Origin: Nemertoderma westbladi
Lineage: Eukaryota > Xenacoelomorpha > Nemertodermatida > Nemertodermatidae
Direction: 5' to 3'
DNA length: 64,000 bases
NCBI GenBank assembly: GCA_032718475.1
Contig: JAUCBJ010007476.1
Span: forward strand, 20,093 to 84,092
Shown: positions 27,269 to 38,701 of the stretch, piece by piece
Numbering within the stretch: the stretch's first letter is position 1
How the letters are laid out: the number at the start of each line of letters is the position of its first letter
The notes under the pieces: model-generated
The model's database searches: none
The model's input: only the letters and a program-made list of their open reading frames with translations
What the model was told of the DNA's origin: nothing
Position numbers and translations under genes: made by a program

Positions 27269-29962
27269 GTAAAGAAAAGGGTCATGAAATTATTTCATAT
27301 CTATGACATTTGTTTTAGGACTGTATCAAATTTTAAGATTTTCAAATTATTGTAAGAGACACCAAAGCGAACGTCAAAGTAAGAGACAGCTGCCCCCCCC
27401 CCCCCCCCCCCCCCCCCTTAAACTAAGGAATACCTGTTCACCACCATGAGTGATCTTCCACAGTTAACCATAATCATACCACTCTGTTTACAAAGTTACC
27501 TTGTTAAGAATGAAATCCTGGGGTGGGCGTTGGGCTAGGCTGCAGCACACACTGCGATGTTCATAACTAGGACTATAGTCCCAGATTTTAGGACAAGGTT
27601 TTAAGTCCAGTCCTTAATTTAAGTCTCCGACCTTGCTAAGTCTGTCCTTACACAGTCCGAGCAAAGGCAGCGACTTAAGTGGTATTCATTAATAGTGTCT
27701 GGGCTTGGACCGGTCTCAGTCACCATCCTAGGACAAGGAAACCCGAAACAGCCAATGAATGCAGCCCCTTTGCACCACATGGAACAACTTGTTTTTTTAT
27801 TGGTGGCCTACAACAATTAGGACCATTCCTAATTTGTGAGTCAACTAAAAAGTACCTATTTAAAGAAAAATTTGTAATTGGCTGCAGAATGATTTTGAAA
27901 TATTTAGGCAACATTTTAGCTGGACTGATGATGGTAAATGTCTGTGGTGGCATGATAGTTTTATGTCTGTTAGTCTTTCAGTTTGTTATGAAGAAACTTA
28001 ACTTCTGCTGTTGACAGCTTACCAGTAGTGCAGTACACATTACTCTACTGGCTGACTGTTTGACAGGGCTCCTACGAAAGTGCGAATACCGCTAAAGCTA
28101 CATCGTACATGATGTATTCAATTCATGTAAATAATTTCACCATGACCCGTAATATAATGTCATTTTCTGATGACAAAGGACCCCCCCCCCCACACCCCCC
28201 CCCCCCCCCTCCCAAAAAAAAAATTGTTTTATACAAATCTTTATCATATTGCTTGAAATTTGAAACACAACTAGTTCGAACTCGAAGCGGTTATATTAAA
28301 AGGCCTATTAAAAATTAATTATATTGAATTTCATGCCATCAATCAATTAATTGCAATTCGAAATTTTATTAATCAATTAATTGCCAATTATTAAAAAAGT
28401 TATATGAAGAGGGGAAGAGGAAGCAGAGTTTACCAATCAATATTTGTTTGCCTGTAAAAACTGTAAAAATAATATAATCCTATAACACTGCCTGACTGAC
28501 AAACTGATTGACTCACTCACTCGCTGATCATCATCCAGGTTCAGGCACTTATTCGATTTACGATTCGATATATTTTGTTTTTTGACATTATTTTGTCGCG
28601 AAATTAAATGTATTTAGACATTCATTGACAGCTGTGGCAAAGGAATATAGAGAGTTGGCTTTAGGAGTATTTTTGGGCGGGCCTGACCCATTAGAATATT
28701 TCAAAGGCAGCCCTATTAATTAATGGGTTGAGACAAAATAAGATAAGTAGTACGATTTGAAAGAACATAATTATTGTTTAAATCCGGAACGTTTCGTATA
28801 TTACGTTATACATCATCAGCCATAATACTGTAGGTACAAAATAACTGTTAAATAACAAAATAATAAAATAACAAAATAACCTGGGATCACCATAACTTCG
28901 CTTTTAGATAAGCGATATCCCAGTCTTAATGGGTTGAGTTACATAAGCTGGACAGGCCAGCTTGCAGTGTGTCTCATAAAAAACATGTCAATGACGCCGT
29001 TCCTTTGTGTAGGCTATAAAACATTTGAACGACCCTGAGTTTATAATTCAATCAGCACACCTATAAGTTGTGGTTTAGCGTTTTGAGGCCTCTTAATTTG
29101 TACCCTGACTTTTCAAGGCCTGGTAATTTAAGGTCATCTCGATTTGTAGTGTCTAAGTAATTTGCAACAAAAATAGTCGTTCCACAGCGTTTTTCGCCTG
29201 TAACTCTACCAAGGAGAGCAGAGAGCTATATAAAATAAAATATACACCAAATTATCTACAGTAGTAGATAGACGCAGAAAATAAATCGTACACAAACTTC
29301 CTAGTTCCTAAGGTTAATATCCTAATACAAAGGGAGATGATAGGCCATGATAAATTTTTTTTTCATAGAGTACTAAAACCAACAGATCGAACTTCCATAT
29401 TCATCAGTTATGTCGAAACACCAGTACTGCTGCAGTAGGCGATGTAAGTCAACAGAAATAATGGTTAGTGTTCGTAGAAGAAGGGTAGTCGCAAATTACA
29501 GCTGATTACTTCCCAATACATATAACTATAACCTGTTATATTAACTTTAGTTCATTGTTTTGGTTAGAATAACGGTTAGACCACTGTAGCCTGACACTCC
29601 TATATATTAATCCCCCCCCCCCCCCCCTGTCTCAATCAATAACAGCGACTTCCGTATTATCTAAGTTTATGGCGAGAATCTTCCTATCTGAAATACAGTA
29701 TAGCATATTACGATGACGGGTATTCTGTCACAACATATTACACAAGGTTTGAATGGGTTGACTTGTGTTGTACCACAAGCTAAACTAGACCGACGTTCTT
29801 GCCATACCCTGATTCCATAAGACTGTGTTAAACAACTTTTTCAGTTCGGTAGGCCTACTGCAGTACTGCAGTAGTGCAGTGCGGCTCTTTATGGCTATCA
29901 GCTGATATTACTTTGATTATTTCGAATTTAAGTAAATCATAGTTAGAAAGTCGGGATTTTTT
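27269..29962. other. Intron sequence with C-runs, no gene recognised
   Basis: Poly-C tracts at 27393-27418 (ending CCTTAA), 28181-28210 and 29612-29627; AT palindromes (ATCAATTAATTG) near 28340-28382. Short ORFs such as 27679-28014 have no recognisable domain. Confidence 0.45.
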
Positions 29963-30069
29963 GAAGCCCTTGACAGTTGGTAGACTATCTGGGGCTGTTT
30001 TCTGACTGTTGGTGAGTTTTGCTGACTGTTGGTAGTTCTTTTTGACTGTTGTCATCAATGCAAAGTATT
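29963..30069 (+). repeat. 107-bp direct repeat, left copy
   Basis: GAAGCCCTTGA.AGTTGGTAG through CAAAGTATT recurs at 32891-32998 with few differences. Contains an internal short repeat (GACTGTTGGT). The pair brackets LINE A copy 3. Confidence 0.85.
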
Positions 30070-30227
30070 TAGCTGCTGCAAAGCTGCAAAGCTTTAGGGG
30101 TAATCCTATATGTTATGTTGGACAATACCTTTATACCGGTACATTGTTTGGTGTATTTGTTATTGTTTTTACATAATGTATAAATAAATCTATCTATCTG
30201 TCCTTAATTAGACCTATCCCACATTCA

Positions 30228-31187
30228 TTATATGGGATTCCTGATGAAATTATTGCAGCAATAAGATCAGTATACGATGGTTCGACATCATTTGTGTCTA
30301 CTGTTGATGGTGACACAGAACCATTTGAAGTGTTATGGGGCGTCCTCCAAGGAGACACACTTGCACCATTCTTGTTCATTATTGTGGTTGACTATGTTCT
30401 AAGCATGTCCTTAGATCATCATAATGATGATGGGGTGATGATAATTCCACCTACTGGCTCCAGAAGTCGAGGAAATCCTGCCAAGTACCTAACTGATCTA
30501 GACTGCTGATGTTGAGCTGATGACTTAGGAGTACTCTCAGAATCATTAGAGGGAGCCCAACGGCTCCTCAGCTCATTAGAACATGCTGCTTCTAGTGTTG
30601 GTCTTTTTATTAACTCCAGAAAGACCAAAATTTTGACAGTTAACTTTGAAAGTCCTCAGCAAGTCCCTGATCGGATGAGCATAAGCTCAAAGGATGGTAT
30701 GCTTGAGCATGTGGACGACTTCTGTTACCTGGGATCATGGATCCGGAAGTCAGATGAGGACCTTCGAATACGCAAGGGAAAGGCATGGGCAGCCTTGAAT
30801 AGACTTTCCAGGATTTGGAAGTCACCGATAATTAATCGGAAACTTAAGGTCAGATTAATTAGAGCAACAGTAGTTCCAGTACTCCTCTACGGGAGTCCAT
30901 GCTGGGCTCTAACTGCTGAGGACACCAAATCTCTGGATGGCACATTCACAAGAATGCTACGCCGGGTTCATTGTGTCAAGTACAATGCACACATCTCCAA
31001 CCAGACACTATATAACATTGGAGGTGTCTCATTGGTTCCCCCAAGCTTGACACTAGAACAAAATCGCCCCCGCTTTGCAGGACATTGCTTTCGCCTTGAG
31101 GACCAGCCAGTGCATAATCTTGTACTTTGGCAGCCTCATGGAGTGAATAAGCATTGTGGACAGCCCATGACTTTCTTGAGACGCATC
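30228..31187 (+). pseudogene. LINE A copy 3 reverse transcriptase C-terminal part
   Basis: 30294-30509 holds motif B (LWGVLQGDTLAPFLF) and the run-up to motif C. The sequence corresponding to DFADDLG is degraded (GACTGCTGATGTTGAGC, 30501-30517). 30633-31187 holds CYLGSWIRKSDED, LLYGSPCWALT and FAGHCFRLED, cut by the TTAA element in the ILKDTGL region. Non-functional. Confidence 0.85.
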
Positions 31188-31191
31188 TTAA

Positions 31192-32747
31192 CCCTATTAG
31201 TACCGGGCTATAAAATGTTGTACAAATACCCGGGGGGGGTCATATTGACCCCCCCCCTCTAAAATCTACAAATATTTACGAAAACGTCTGATTTTTTGTT
31301 TGTACGTAGGTATCACTTGTCTGGATCCGACCGAAAATAAAAAGTTTCGAAAAAATGTGCTGGGGTGGTTATATTGCAGCACCAAAATTACAAGTAGTGC
31401 ACAATTTTCACCAAATTTGAAAGTTACATTTTCGGCTAATTATTTTTCAATACAGCTTTTCTGGGGTGCAAAATACATTGGAAAATATTAAAAAATGATA
31501 TGATTACTATAAATGGCTGTTTAGTCCTCTCTGCGTAGGAAAAAAATGAAAAAAACAAGTAACCAGCACTTTTCAGTTAGAACACAAAATTTTTAATTCA
31601 CTTATACGATGCTATAAATTCACATTTTCAGGTTTTCGAGGGCGCTGATTCTAATGGAATACATTTCTAATATGCCAGATCATTGCTACTTGTATTTTTC
31701 GGCGTAATTTGGCAAATTTTGGTGCTAGCACCAAATTACGTACCCATCACCTAAAAGTACAAGTTTGCGATGTCCAGTGCTGTTTTTATAGATTCCATCG
31801 GATTCAGGACCCTCACAAACCCGTATAACGCAAGAAACAAGGTGATACTATCTACTTATCAATTTGCATATTTTCCAAAATTTGGTGCTGGCACAACAAT
31901 TTTCACCCACCGGCGAAAAATACAAGTTTGAGAACTCTTATGAAATTTTTACTGTTTCCATTGAATTCAGAACCATCAAAAACCCGTATAACGCAAGAAA
32001 CAAGGTGACACAATCAATTTATATATTTGATGGTTTTCAAAATTTGGTGCTAGCACCACATTTTGCACCCACATCCGAAAAATAGAAGTTTGAGATGTCT
32101 AGTTCGATAATTATATTTTCCATTGAATTCAGAACAGCCATAAACCTCTAAAACGCAAGAAATAAATTGTCACAAGCAATTTTATATATTGAATGGATTT
32201 TCAAAATTTCGTGCTAGCACCAAAATTTGCACACAGCACCGAAAAATACAAGTTTGATACGCTTGGTGCAACTCGTATATATTTCATCGAATCCAGAACC
32301 CCAAAAAACCCCAATTGTGTAAAAAACGAGTTTCAAACGATCAATTTACAAAATTGACTTATTTCAAAATTTGGTGCTGGCGCCAAAATTTGGCACCCAC
32401 CGAAAAAAACAAGTTTGAAATTTCTAAATCAATTTATATGAATTCCATCAAATTTCTAACACCAAAAAACCGGTGTAAATCAAAAATAGAGATGTTACAA
32501 TTCATATTTAATGAAATGTAATTTTCAAAAAACGTCTCAAAAAAAGTGCTAAAAGTAGGGTTAAAAAATGGTGCTATAACTCGAAAAGTACCCAATATTT
32601 TTGAAAACGGTTTTCACTACTAGGAAGACAATAGATGTTTAGGAAAAGTCATAAAATTTCAGATTCCCAACTGCGTTTGTTTCAGAATTATAAAAAAAAA
32701 ACCACGGGGGGGTCATATTGACCCCCCCCCCCCCGGGTTTAATAGGG
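31192..32747 (+). mobile_element. TTAA-flanked piggyBac-like non-autonomous element, copy 1
   Basis: Flanked by TTAA (31188-31191 and 32748-32751). Termini CCCTATTAGTACCGGG and, reversed, CCCTATTAAACCCGGG. piggyBac-group elements target TTAA and begin with CCC, so this fits; no transposase ORF is present. It interrupts LINE A at the CATCTTAAAGGACAC site, which is uninterrupted in other LINE A copies (34683, 60597, 62799), giving an empty-site control. Near each end is GGGGGGTCATATTGACCCCC. The interior has about five 162-bp modules (near 31721, 31883, 32045, 32211, 32372), each carrying a GGTGCTAGCACC-type palindrome. Confidence 0.88.
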
Positions 32748-32751
32748 TTAA

Positions 32752-32890
32752 AGGACACTGGCCTTGAAGATGCGGATGATCTATCAAATGTCATGGGTGA
32801 TAGGGAGTTTTGGCGGTGCAATTTTGTTGACAAGCCGGCACAGCATTCTTAAAAATGCAGCTGCAATGCAGCATGCCGATCCTAGTACTA
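32752..32890 (+). other. Remainder of LINE A copy 3 (3' tail)
   Basis: LINE A 3' end after the TTAA insertion, encoding the last LEDADDLSNVMGDREFWRCN and the untranslated tail with GCAGCTGCAATGCAGC. Confidence 0.85.
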
Positions 32891-32998
32891 GAAGCCCTTG
32901 ACTGTTGGTAGACTATCTGGGGCTGTTTTCTGACTGTTGGTGAGTTTTGCTGACTGTTGGTAGGTATTTTTGACTGTTGTCATCAATACAAAGTATTG
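32891..32998 (+). repeat. 107-bp direct repeat, right copy
   Basis: Pairs with 29963-30069. Follows directly on the LINE A 3' end. Confidence 0.85.
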
Positions 32999-33003
32999 AC
33001 ATT

Positions 33004-33086
33004 TAATTTAATTTAGGTGTATGGCACAAATTTAATTTTTCTGATACCACAATGTGGGATTTATATGCTTCTATCTCAATCAATGA
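33004..33086 (+). repeat. Duplicate of the sequence upstream of the CUB exon
   Basis: About 80 bp from TTTAATTTAGGTGTATGGCAC to TCAATCAATGA recur at about 33871-33951, directly before the CUB exon acceptor. An internal duplication spanning 33004-33951 is implied. Confidence 0.85.
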
Positions 33087-33114
33087 AAAAAAAGGTGGTA
33101 TAATTGCTATAATT

Positions 33115-33314
33115 GGTGCTATATGGTGCTATAATTCGAAAACTACCCAATATTTTTGAAAACGGTTTTCACTACTAGAAAGACAATAAATTTTTAGGAA
33201 AAGTCATAAACTTTCAGATTCCCAACTGCGTTTGTTTCAGAATTATAATAAAAAAACCACGGGGGGGGGGGAGGATCATATTGACCCCCCCCCCCCCCCC
33301 TGGGTTTAATAGGG
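33115..33314 (+). mobile_element. Right-end fragment of the TTAA piggyBac-like element
   Basis: The last about 200 bp of the 31192-32747 family, ending AATAGGG then TTAA at 33315-33318. Left part missing. Confidence 0.8.
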
Positions 33315-33318
33315 TTAA

Positions 33319-33780
33319 ACAATCAGACCGACCTTTCCTATCGGGACATTGTACAGAAAGTAAGTAAATTTCTGTTTCTGATTCCCCACATGTACAACAA
33401 CGGCTGTCAAAGATATCTCCATAGATTAATCTCATATGTCCAAGATTTCCCTGCCCTAGTATAATTCCTAAGATAAAAGTTTCTTGAGGCTAGACCTCAA
33501 GAAACTTTTCTCAACTTCTCTTTCTCTCTACTTCAGGCAAAGTTCATTGGTAGGAGTTGAGGGGATTGTCTAGTTTTCGCTATGGTATTAAGATTAATGC
33601 ACTGTTTCCATAAATGTTGGGTGTAGCAACTCATTTGTGTCTGATTATAATGTAAAGTCTCTGGGGTCAAGTGTTTGAGGTCAATTAGGCGCCCCGACCG
33701 TTCATTATTCGTCCAAGCAAAATATGCTTTAAAATCACTGATGTGGGAAAAGAAACGATGCTTGTAGTTCATATCACCGT
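33319..33780 (-). pseudogene. LINE C-terminal fragment (Cys-rich), minus
   Basis: Minus-strand 33435-33319 reads GNLGHMRLIYGDIFD then CCTCGESETEIYLL and CPDRKGR, resembling the Cys/His C-terminal finger of R1/I-type LINEs (CxxC....H...C). 33772-33533 is a further minus frame without a family match. It is too short to assign. Confidence 0.4.
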
Positions 33781-33869
33781 CGGACCATATGGAGTTTAGA
33801 TCACCGGTTATCGTTGCAATACTACAGATTATAGGTTGCTATAACAAGATTTAATATCGCACATAAAAT

Positions 33870-33977
33870 TTAATTTAGGTGTATGGCACAAATTTAATTT
33901 TTCTGATACCACAATGTGGGATTTATATGCTTCTATCTCAATCAATGATTACTACAGTAATTATTACATATTTGTAG
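33870..33977 (+). repeat. Duplicated intron end before the CUB exon
   Basis: Copy of 33004-33086 followed by the acceptor TTTGTAG (33971-33977). Confidence 0.8.
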
Positions 33978-34147
33978 GTTGTGGTGTAGCTACTTTCTTC
34001 GATCCAACGGGTGCTATTACTTCTCCTAACTTCCCCAATGGATACCACCCCAACACGGATTGTGAATATCATGTCTCTTTGGTTCTTGGTCAGATTATTC
34101 AAATTCATTTGGCAGTGGATGAGACAGCGACAGGCGCTATGTTAACG
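33978..34147 (+). CDS. Exon: first half of CUB domain 1
   Basis: A 170-bp exon between TTTGTAG and GTATGT. Phase 1 at the start, phase 0 at the end. Encodes the N-terminal half of a CUB domain: the first Cys (GCG), the strand-turn SPNFPNGYHPNTDCEYHV with the second Cys, and the IIQIHL strand. The next exon at 37637 supplies the second half in matching phase. CUB modules are extracellular and often bind Ca2+ and partner proteins in proteases and matrix or receptor proteins. Confidence 0.83.
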
Positions 34148-34529
34148 GTATGTTAGAAAAATATTTTACATGAACATGACACCATTAGTAAAAATTATTT
34201 ATTTATATGCAATCTTGCGCTAACATTACGTGCAAAACTATTTATTTATATTACATTATGTAACATAAACAGGGAGCGATCAGCCATGTTAATCCTCAGC
34301 TCTTCTGCATTATCAAGACTACAGTAGTATGATTTCACTAGTCATTTATTAAGTGACAATGACCACCAGTCCCACTCTCCAGCAGCAGCTAGACAAAATT
34401 TGTATGACTGCAGATATGACATCATTTCATGAGATCAAGATCATTTCCTTGGATTGATATGATCTATGATAGCAGTAGTCAGCAAGTCAATGCACTCATT
34501 TCACATTTCAGACATTGTGCAGGTTGAAC
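34148..34529. other. Intron, no gene recognised
   Basis: AT-rich, ends at the LINE A (TAG)n tail. Confidence 0.5.
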
Positions 34530-36196
34530 AACTACTACTAGGATCGGCATGCTGCATTGCAGCTGCATTTTTAAAAATGCTGTGCCGGCTTATCGACAAA
34601 ATTACACCGCCACAACTCCCTATCACCCATGACATTTGCTAGATCATTTTTTGCTAGAGCATCTTCAAGGCCAGTGTCCTTTAAGATGCATCTCAAGAAA
34701 GTCATGGGCTGTCCACCATGCTTATTCACTCCATGAGGCTGCCAAAGTACAAGATTATGCACTGGCTGGTCCTCACGGCGAAAGCAATGTCCTGCAAAGC
34801 GGAGGCGATTTTGTTATAATGTCAAGCTTGGGGGAACCAATGAGACACCTCCAATGTTATATAGTGTGTTGGAGATGTGTGCATTGTACTTGACACAATG
34901 AACCCGGCGTAGCATTCTTGTGAATGTGCCATCCAGAGATTTGGTGTCCTCAGCAGTTAGAGCCCAGCATGGACTCCCATAGAAGAGTACTGGAACTACT
35001 GCTGCTCTAAATAACCGGACCTTAAGTTTCCGATTAATTCTCGATGACTTCCAAATTCTGGAAAGCCTATTCAAGGCTGCCCATGCCTTTCCCTTACGTA
35101 TTCGAAGGTCCTCACCTGACTTCCGGATCCATGATCCCAGGTAACAGAAGTCATCCACATGCTCAAGCATACCATCTTTTGAGCTTATGCTCATCCGATT
35201 AGAGACTTGCTGAGGACTTTCAAAGTTAACTGTCAAAATTTTGGTCTTTCTGGAGTTAATAAAAAGACCAACACTAGAAGCAGCATGTTCTAAAGAGCTG
35301 AGGAGCCGTTGGGCTCCCTCTAGTGATTCTGAGAGTACTCCTAAGTCATCAGCAAAGTCTAGATCAGTTATGTATTTGGCAGGATTTCCTCGACTTCTGG
35401 AGCCAGTAGGTGGAGTTATCATCACCCCATCATCATTATGATGATCTAAGGACATGCGTAGAACATAGTCAACAACAATTATGAACAAGAATGGTGCAAG
35501 TGTGTCTCCCTGGAGGACGCCCCATAACACTTCAAATGGTTCTGTGTCGCCGTCAACAGTAGACACAATGTTGTCGAACCATCGTATACTGATCTGATTG
35601 CTGCAATAATTTCATCAGGAATCCCATATAATGAAAGTATGCTGAACATACGTGAGCGAGAGACTGAATCAAAGGCCTTGAAGAAATCAACAAAGATAAC
35701 AGCCAGATGCCTGTCTTGGGATCTCTGATGCGATTTAATAGAATTCTATTGTATAGCTTTGCAGCAATTGAGATCAATGAGATTCCCCGAAAAGAACCAT
35801 AGAGTGTTAGGTTGCCCTTCTTGGGAACTGGCACCAACTTATTTGTTTTCATTTCTTGTGGGACTCTTGTTGTACGGTACATTTATACTATGATGGGATA
35901 GATGAGCTTTAAACACTCAGGTATTTTAAAGACCTCAGGGGGAACACCATCTACTCCACTGGCACGATTGGTCTTAATGCTCTTTGCAGCAGCCTTCACT
36001 TCTGCAAAGGAGATATCACCAATGGGAATATCTGGGAGTACAGACTCAGACACTTTTACTTCTAAAAACTTATCAGGCAATACCCTGTCATTATTGAGGA
36101 GCTTTTCAAAGTGGGCCATTGAGGCGATCCAGCGATCTTGTGATTCAGCCTTAACCTTGGTGGTTGGTTGGCTTTTTCGACCAGCAAGCAAGTTGA
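34530..36196 (-). mobile_element. LINE A copy 4, with internal deletion
   Basis: Begins with the tail CTACTACTAGGATCGG and reaches the GRKSQPTTKVKAES part. Compared with copy 1, about 150 bp are missing near 35717 (GCCTGTCTTGGGATCTC). It runs slightly further upstream than copy 1. Its target duplication is not visible. Confidence 0.88.
34571..36191 (-). pseudogene. Reverse transcriptase of LINE A copy 4
   Basis: Minus frames 36191-35883 (fingers; NRASGVDGVPPEVFK), 35882-35553 (PVPKKGN..YGSFRGISLISIAAK, motif A partly lost with the deletion), 35566-34814 (motif B QGDTLAPFLF and an intact TDLDFADDLG motif C, then CYLGSWIRKSG) and 34762-34571 (the C-terminus). Frameshifts at each junction, so inactive. 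This copy preserves the catalytic DD lost in copy 3. Confidence 0.85.
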
Positions 36197-36829
36197 TCGA
36201 TCTCCATAAACAATGTTTAGTTTAGAAATTACTTTCCTCGTAATAAAAAAGGAAAAAAGGAAGTATATGTGGGGCGAGCCACGAAGTAAGTGAGCCTTAA
36301 CGTAAGGGTACAATTAATAAACCTGTCGCTGTCGTTCTGTTGATCTGTTATTCTGTAGTTCTGCCGTGTCCTATTATAAACGTTAATAACTCGGCCAATC
36401 CTTGATGAAATCTATTCAAACTTGGTACACATGTTGTTTGGCAAAAGTTTAGACATTTTCCTTGTAGAATTTACGTGTGGCCTTCGAGAACCTAATAATT
36501 TTGGATATATAAATTTATTATAATCATATCAATGTCATTCCATTCACATCGGAATATTAAATTATATATGGGTAGCTAGTACTAATTTATGTAATATTAT
36601 AATATTATTCAAAAATAAGTTTGACTTCTTTGATCAACTGATCGACGCGGGTGATCCAGGCCTCATATTACTATGGCCTTGATAATATAATATATTCTAA
36701 TTCTTTATATATAATTCTATATTTCTAATAAAATATATTCTAATACATCGAAAATAAAATAAAATATAAATAAGATAATCAGAACAATAACATTTAGCCA
36801 TTACCAAGCTCATGCAGCACCTATCTACA
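36197..36829. other. Intron sequence, no gene recognised
   Basis: A-rich stretches and AT-rich DNA. No repeat partner within the window was noticed. Confidence 0.4.
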
Positions 36830-37135
36830 AATCCTGCCACTAGAAAAATTATTTGACCTAAAAGTGGCTAAATTTATGTACGACATTAACAAACATATGA
36901 AAACTTGCAAAATATACTCCGTCACACAAGTACAATAAACAAATATTCCACGCGCTCTGCTTCTACAATAAAAGTTCTTAGTCCCTCGTGTCCGCTTACA
37001 AGTTTCCCAAAAATCTATAAAATATACAGGACCTAAAATTTGGAATGATTTACCCTTAGAAGTTAAAAACTCAGCATCTAAAAATGTCCTAGCAAGTAAG
37101 TTAAAAAAAGTTTTCTCGATGCCTTGTCTTGAAGC
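36830..37135 (+). pseudogene. C-terminal fragment of a CR1/L2-type LINE
   Basis: Plus-strand reading near 36925-37125 gives NKYSTRSAS, KIYKIYRT, IWNDLPLEVKNSASK and LASKLKKVFSM, the typical WNxLP C-terminal signature of CR1/L2-type RT ORFs, with at least one frameshift. No RT core remains. Confidence 0.65.
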
Positions 37136-37636
37136 TGGTATTCCACAAATAAAGTATCCACTTTGCGACATTACTGTTCGTACTCTAGTTAGACTTATAC
37201 TGTATCTATCTATGATAAAGCAAAGCAAAAAAGATAGTCTATCTATGATAGACTTTTTTTAAATAAAAAAACTACAGTTTATCAATGTGCAATATATTTC
37301 TGAGGGGCCCCACCAGCACGCGACAATTTCATAAACGTGCTTTATTTACATTCCGAGCACCTAAGTTATCTCCTTTCGACTCTATCAAGTAATGTTGGTT
37401 AAGTTAAAGTTATTATAATATATTAGTATTAACGTTATTTCGTTGGTTAAGTTAAAGTTATTATAATATATTAGTATTTTTAGCATTAACTTTAGAAAAT
37501 AGTAGCATTTACCACACAACTAAATTGTGGTGATGGTTGGTAAATAGTATGTCGGGCAGAGAGGGAGATAAGGAACTACTGCGGATAATGTTGACAAAAC
37601 CTTAAAAAATAATAATCCTACCCTATTCACATTCAG
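37136..37636. other. Intron sequence
   Basis: A 40-bp direct repeat (GTTGGTTAAGTTAAAGTTAT... at 37392 and 37443). Ends in the acceptor TTCACATTCAG. Confidence 0.5.
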
Positions 37637-37808
37637 GTTTATGATGGTCCGTCCATCAATTCTAATCAACTTGTTGTCTGGTCCGATGGACTTAAAAAGC
37701 GAAGTATGGGGAGCGGAGAATTGTATAGGACATTGAGTGGCAATGAAGTTACATTATTATTTCAAAATGGTGATGTTGGTGGCGGAAATTGGAAGATTAA
37801 CTACACTC
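37637..37808 (+). CDS. Exon: second half of CUB domain 1
   Basis: A 172-bp exon from CATTCAG to GTAAGT, phase 0 in and phase 1 out, continuing 33978-34147 in frame. It encodes VYDGPSINSNQLV, the conserved start of the CUB C-terminal half, and the strand VTLLFQNGDVGGGNWKINYTR, which corresponds to the closing F..D....GF.... pattern. The two exons give about 114 residues, the normal CUB length. The third/fourth Cys pair of many CUBs is not seen in this exon, so this may be a CUB with a single disulphide. Confidence 0.82.
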
Positions 37809-38701
37809 GTAAGTCGTAATAACTCCGAAACATACGTGGCTAGTTGCGAGAAAAGGTACCTGTGTACCACATGGTCGATTTTGAGTTTTAGGCATATTGG
37901 ATGCAGAATTTACTGGGCTTTCGGAATATCTAACCCGTTTTTCATATCTTTTTTCGTTAAAAAGTTATTAAGTACAAAAAATTAAAAAAGTAGGTCCCTT
38001 TTCTCGCAATCAATGTTAATTTCTCGCCCATGTGAAGAATACCAGTATTGAACTTTTCAGTCGACTTTTATTCGAATCTTATATATGAAGATTTTTTATT
38101 TCTTTAAATTGATCTTTATTAAGTGATTATAGCGCTTATTTCTGTCCTAATATAACCTGTAGTCCCTACATATAGTAATTCGTGTATAGTTTTGGTTAGA
38201 TTCAGCCCTTCTGTAACCTGTATTTTTGTTGAAAATCTGGTATTCTTCACATGGGGGTAACTGCAAAGTGAAATCTAACGGCATAATGGTATTTTTCACA
38301 TGGGCGTAATTGTTTGCTGTTGTGGTCCCTTTCTGGCCCTTATCTCCAGTATTTTTCGTGCTAAAATTTTCAAATGTTTTTCTACTTCACTAAAATTAAT
38401 TTTTTGCGGTATATAGCGGTTTTTTGGACACTTATCACGATTATAGAACTCAAATGTGATAATTAATATGTTATACGGGAACCAGTTGTCGAAGAGCAAC
38501 ACATGTACACCTCTGTAGACTGTAGAGAGGCCAACAGACTGCGGTGCGACCTGGCAAACCGGAACGCGTTAAACTCTCAGACTCAGACGTTGATTGACGT
38601 CAGGCTAACTAACCTTGACGCCAAGTCATATGCAGGACGCCATGTTTCTTTGTTCATCTATTTTCCATAATTAAAATTTGAAACCCTATTTAATTCAACA
38701 G
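37809..38701. other. Intron sequence, no gene recognised
   Basis: AT-rich; nothing recognised. Ends in the acceptor TTCAACAG. Confidence 0.5.

Larger units (their letters stand above)
30228..32890 (+). mobile_element. LINE A copy 3 (plus), split by a TTAA element
   Basis: Begins abruptly inside the RT at CATTATATGGGATTCC and runs to the family end CCGATCCTAGTA at 32890. 31192-32747 is a later TTAA-flanked insertion. The 158 bp between the left 107-bp repeat and 30228 are not part of LINE A as seen in other copies. Confidence 0.9.

Noticed and set aside
27679-28014. 111-residue plus ORF with a hydrophobic end
   Set aside because: No domain, no splice sites and no homologue in the window; likely chance.
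31300-32521. Several short plus ORFs
   Set aside because: They are within the TTAA element's repeated modules and recur in the copy at 58905; no conserved protein and no transposase motif.
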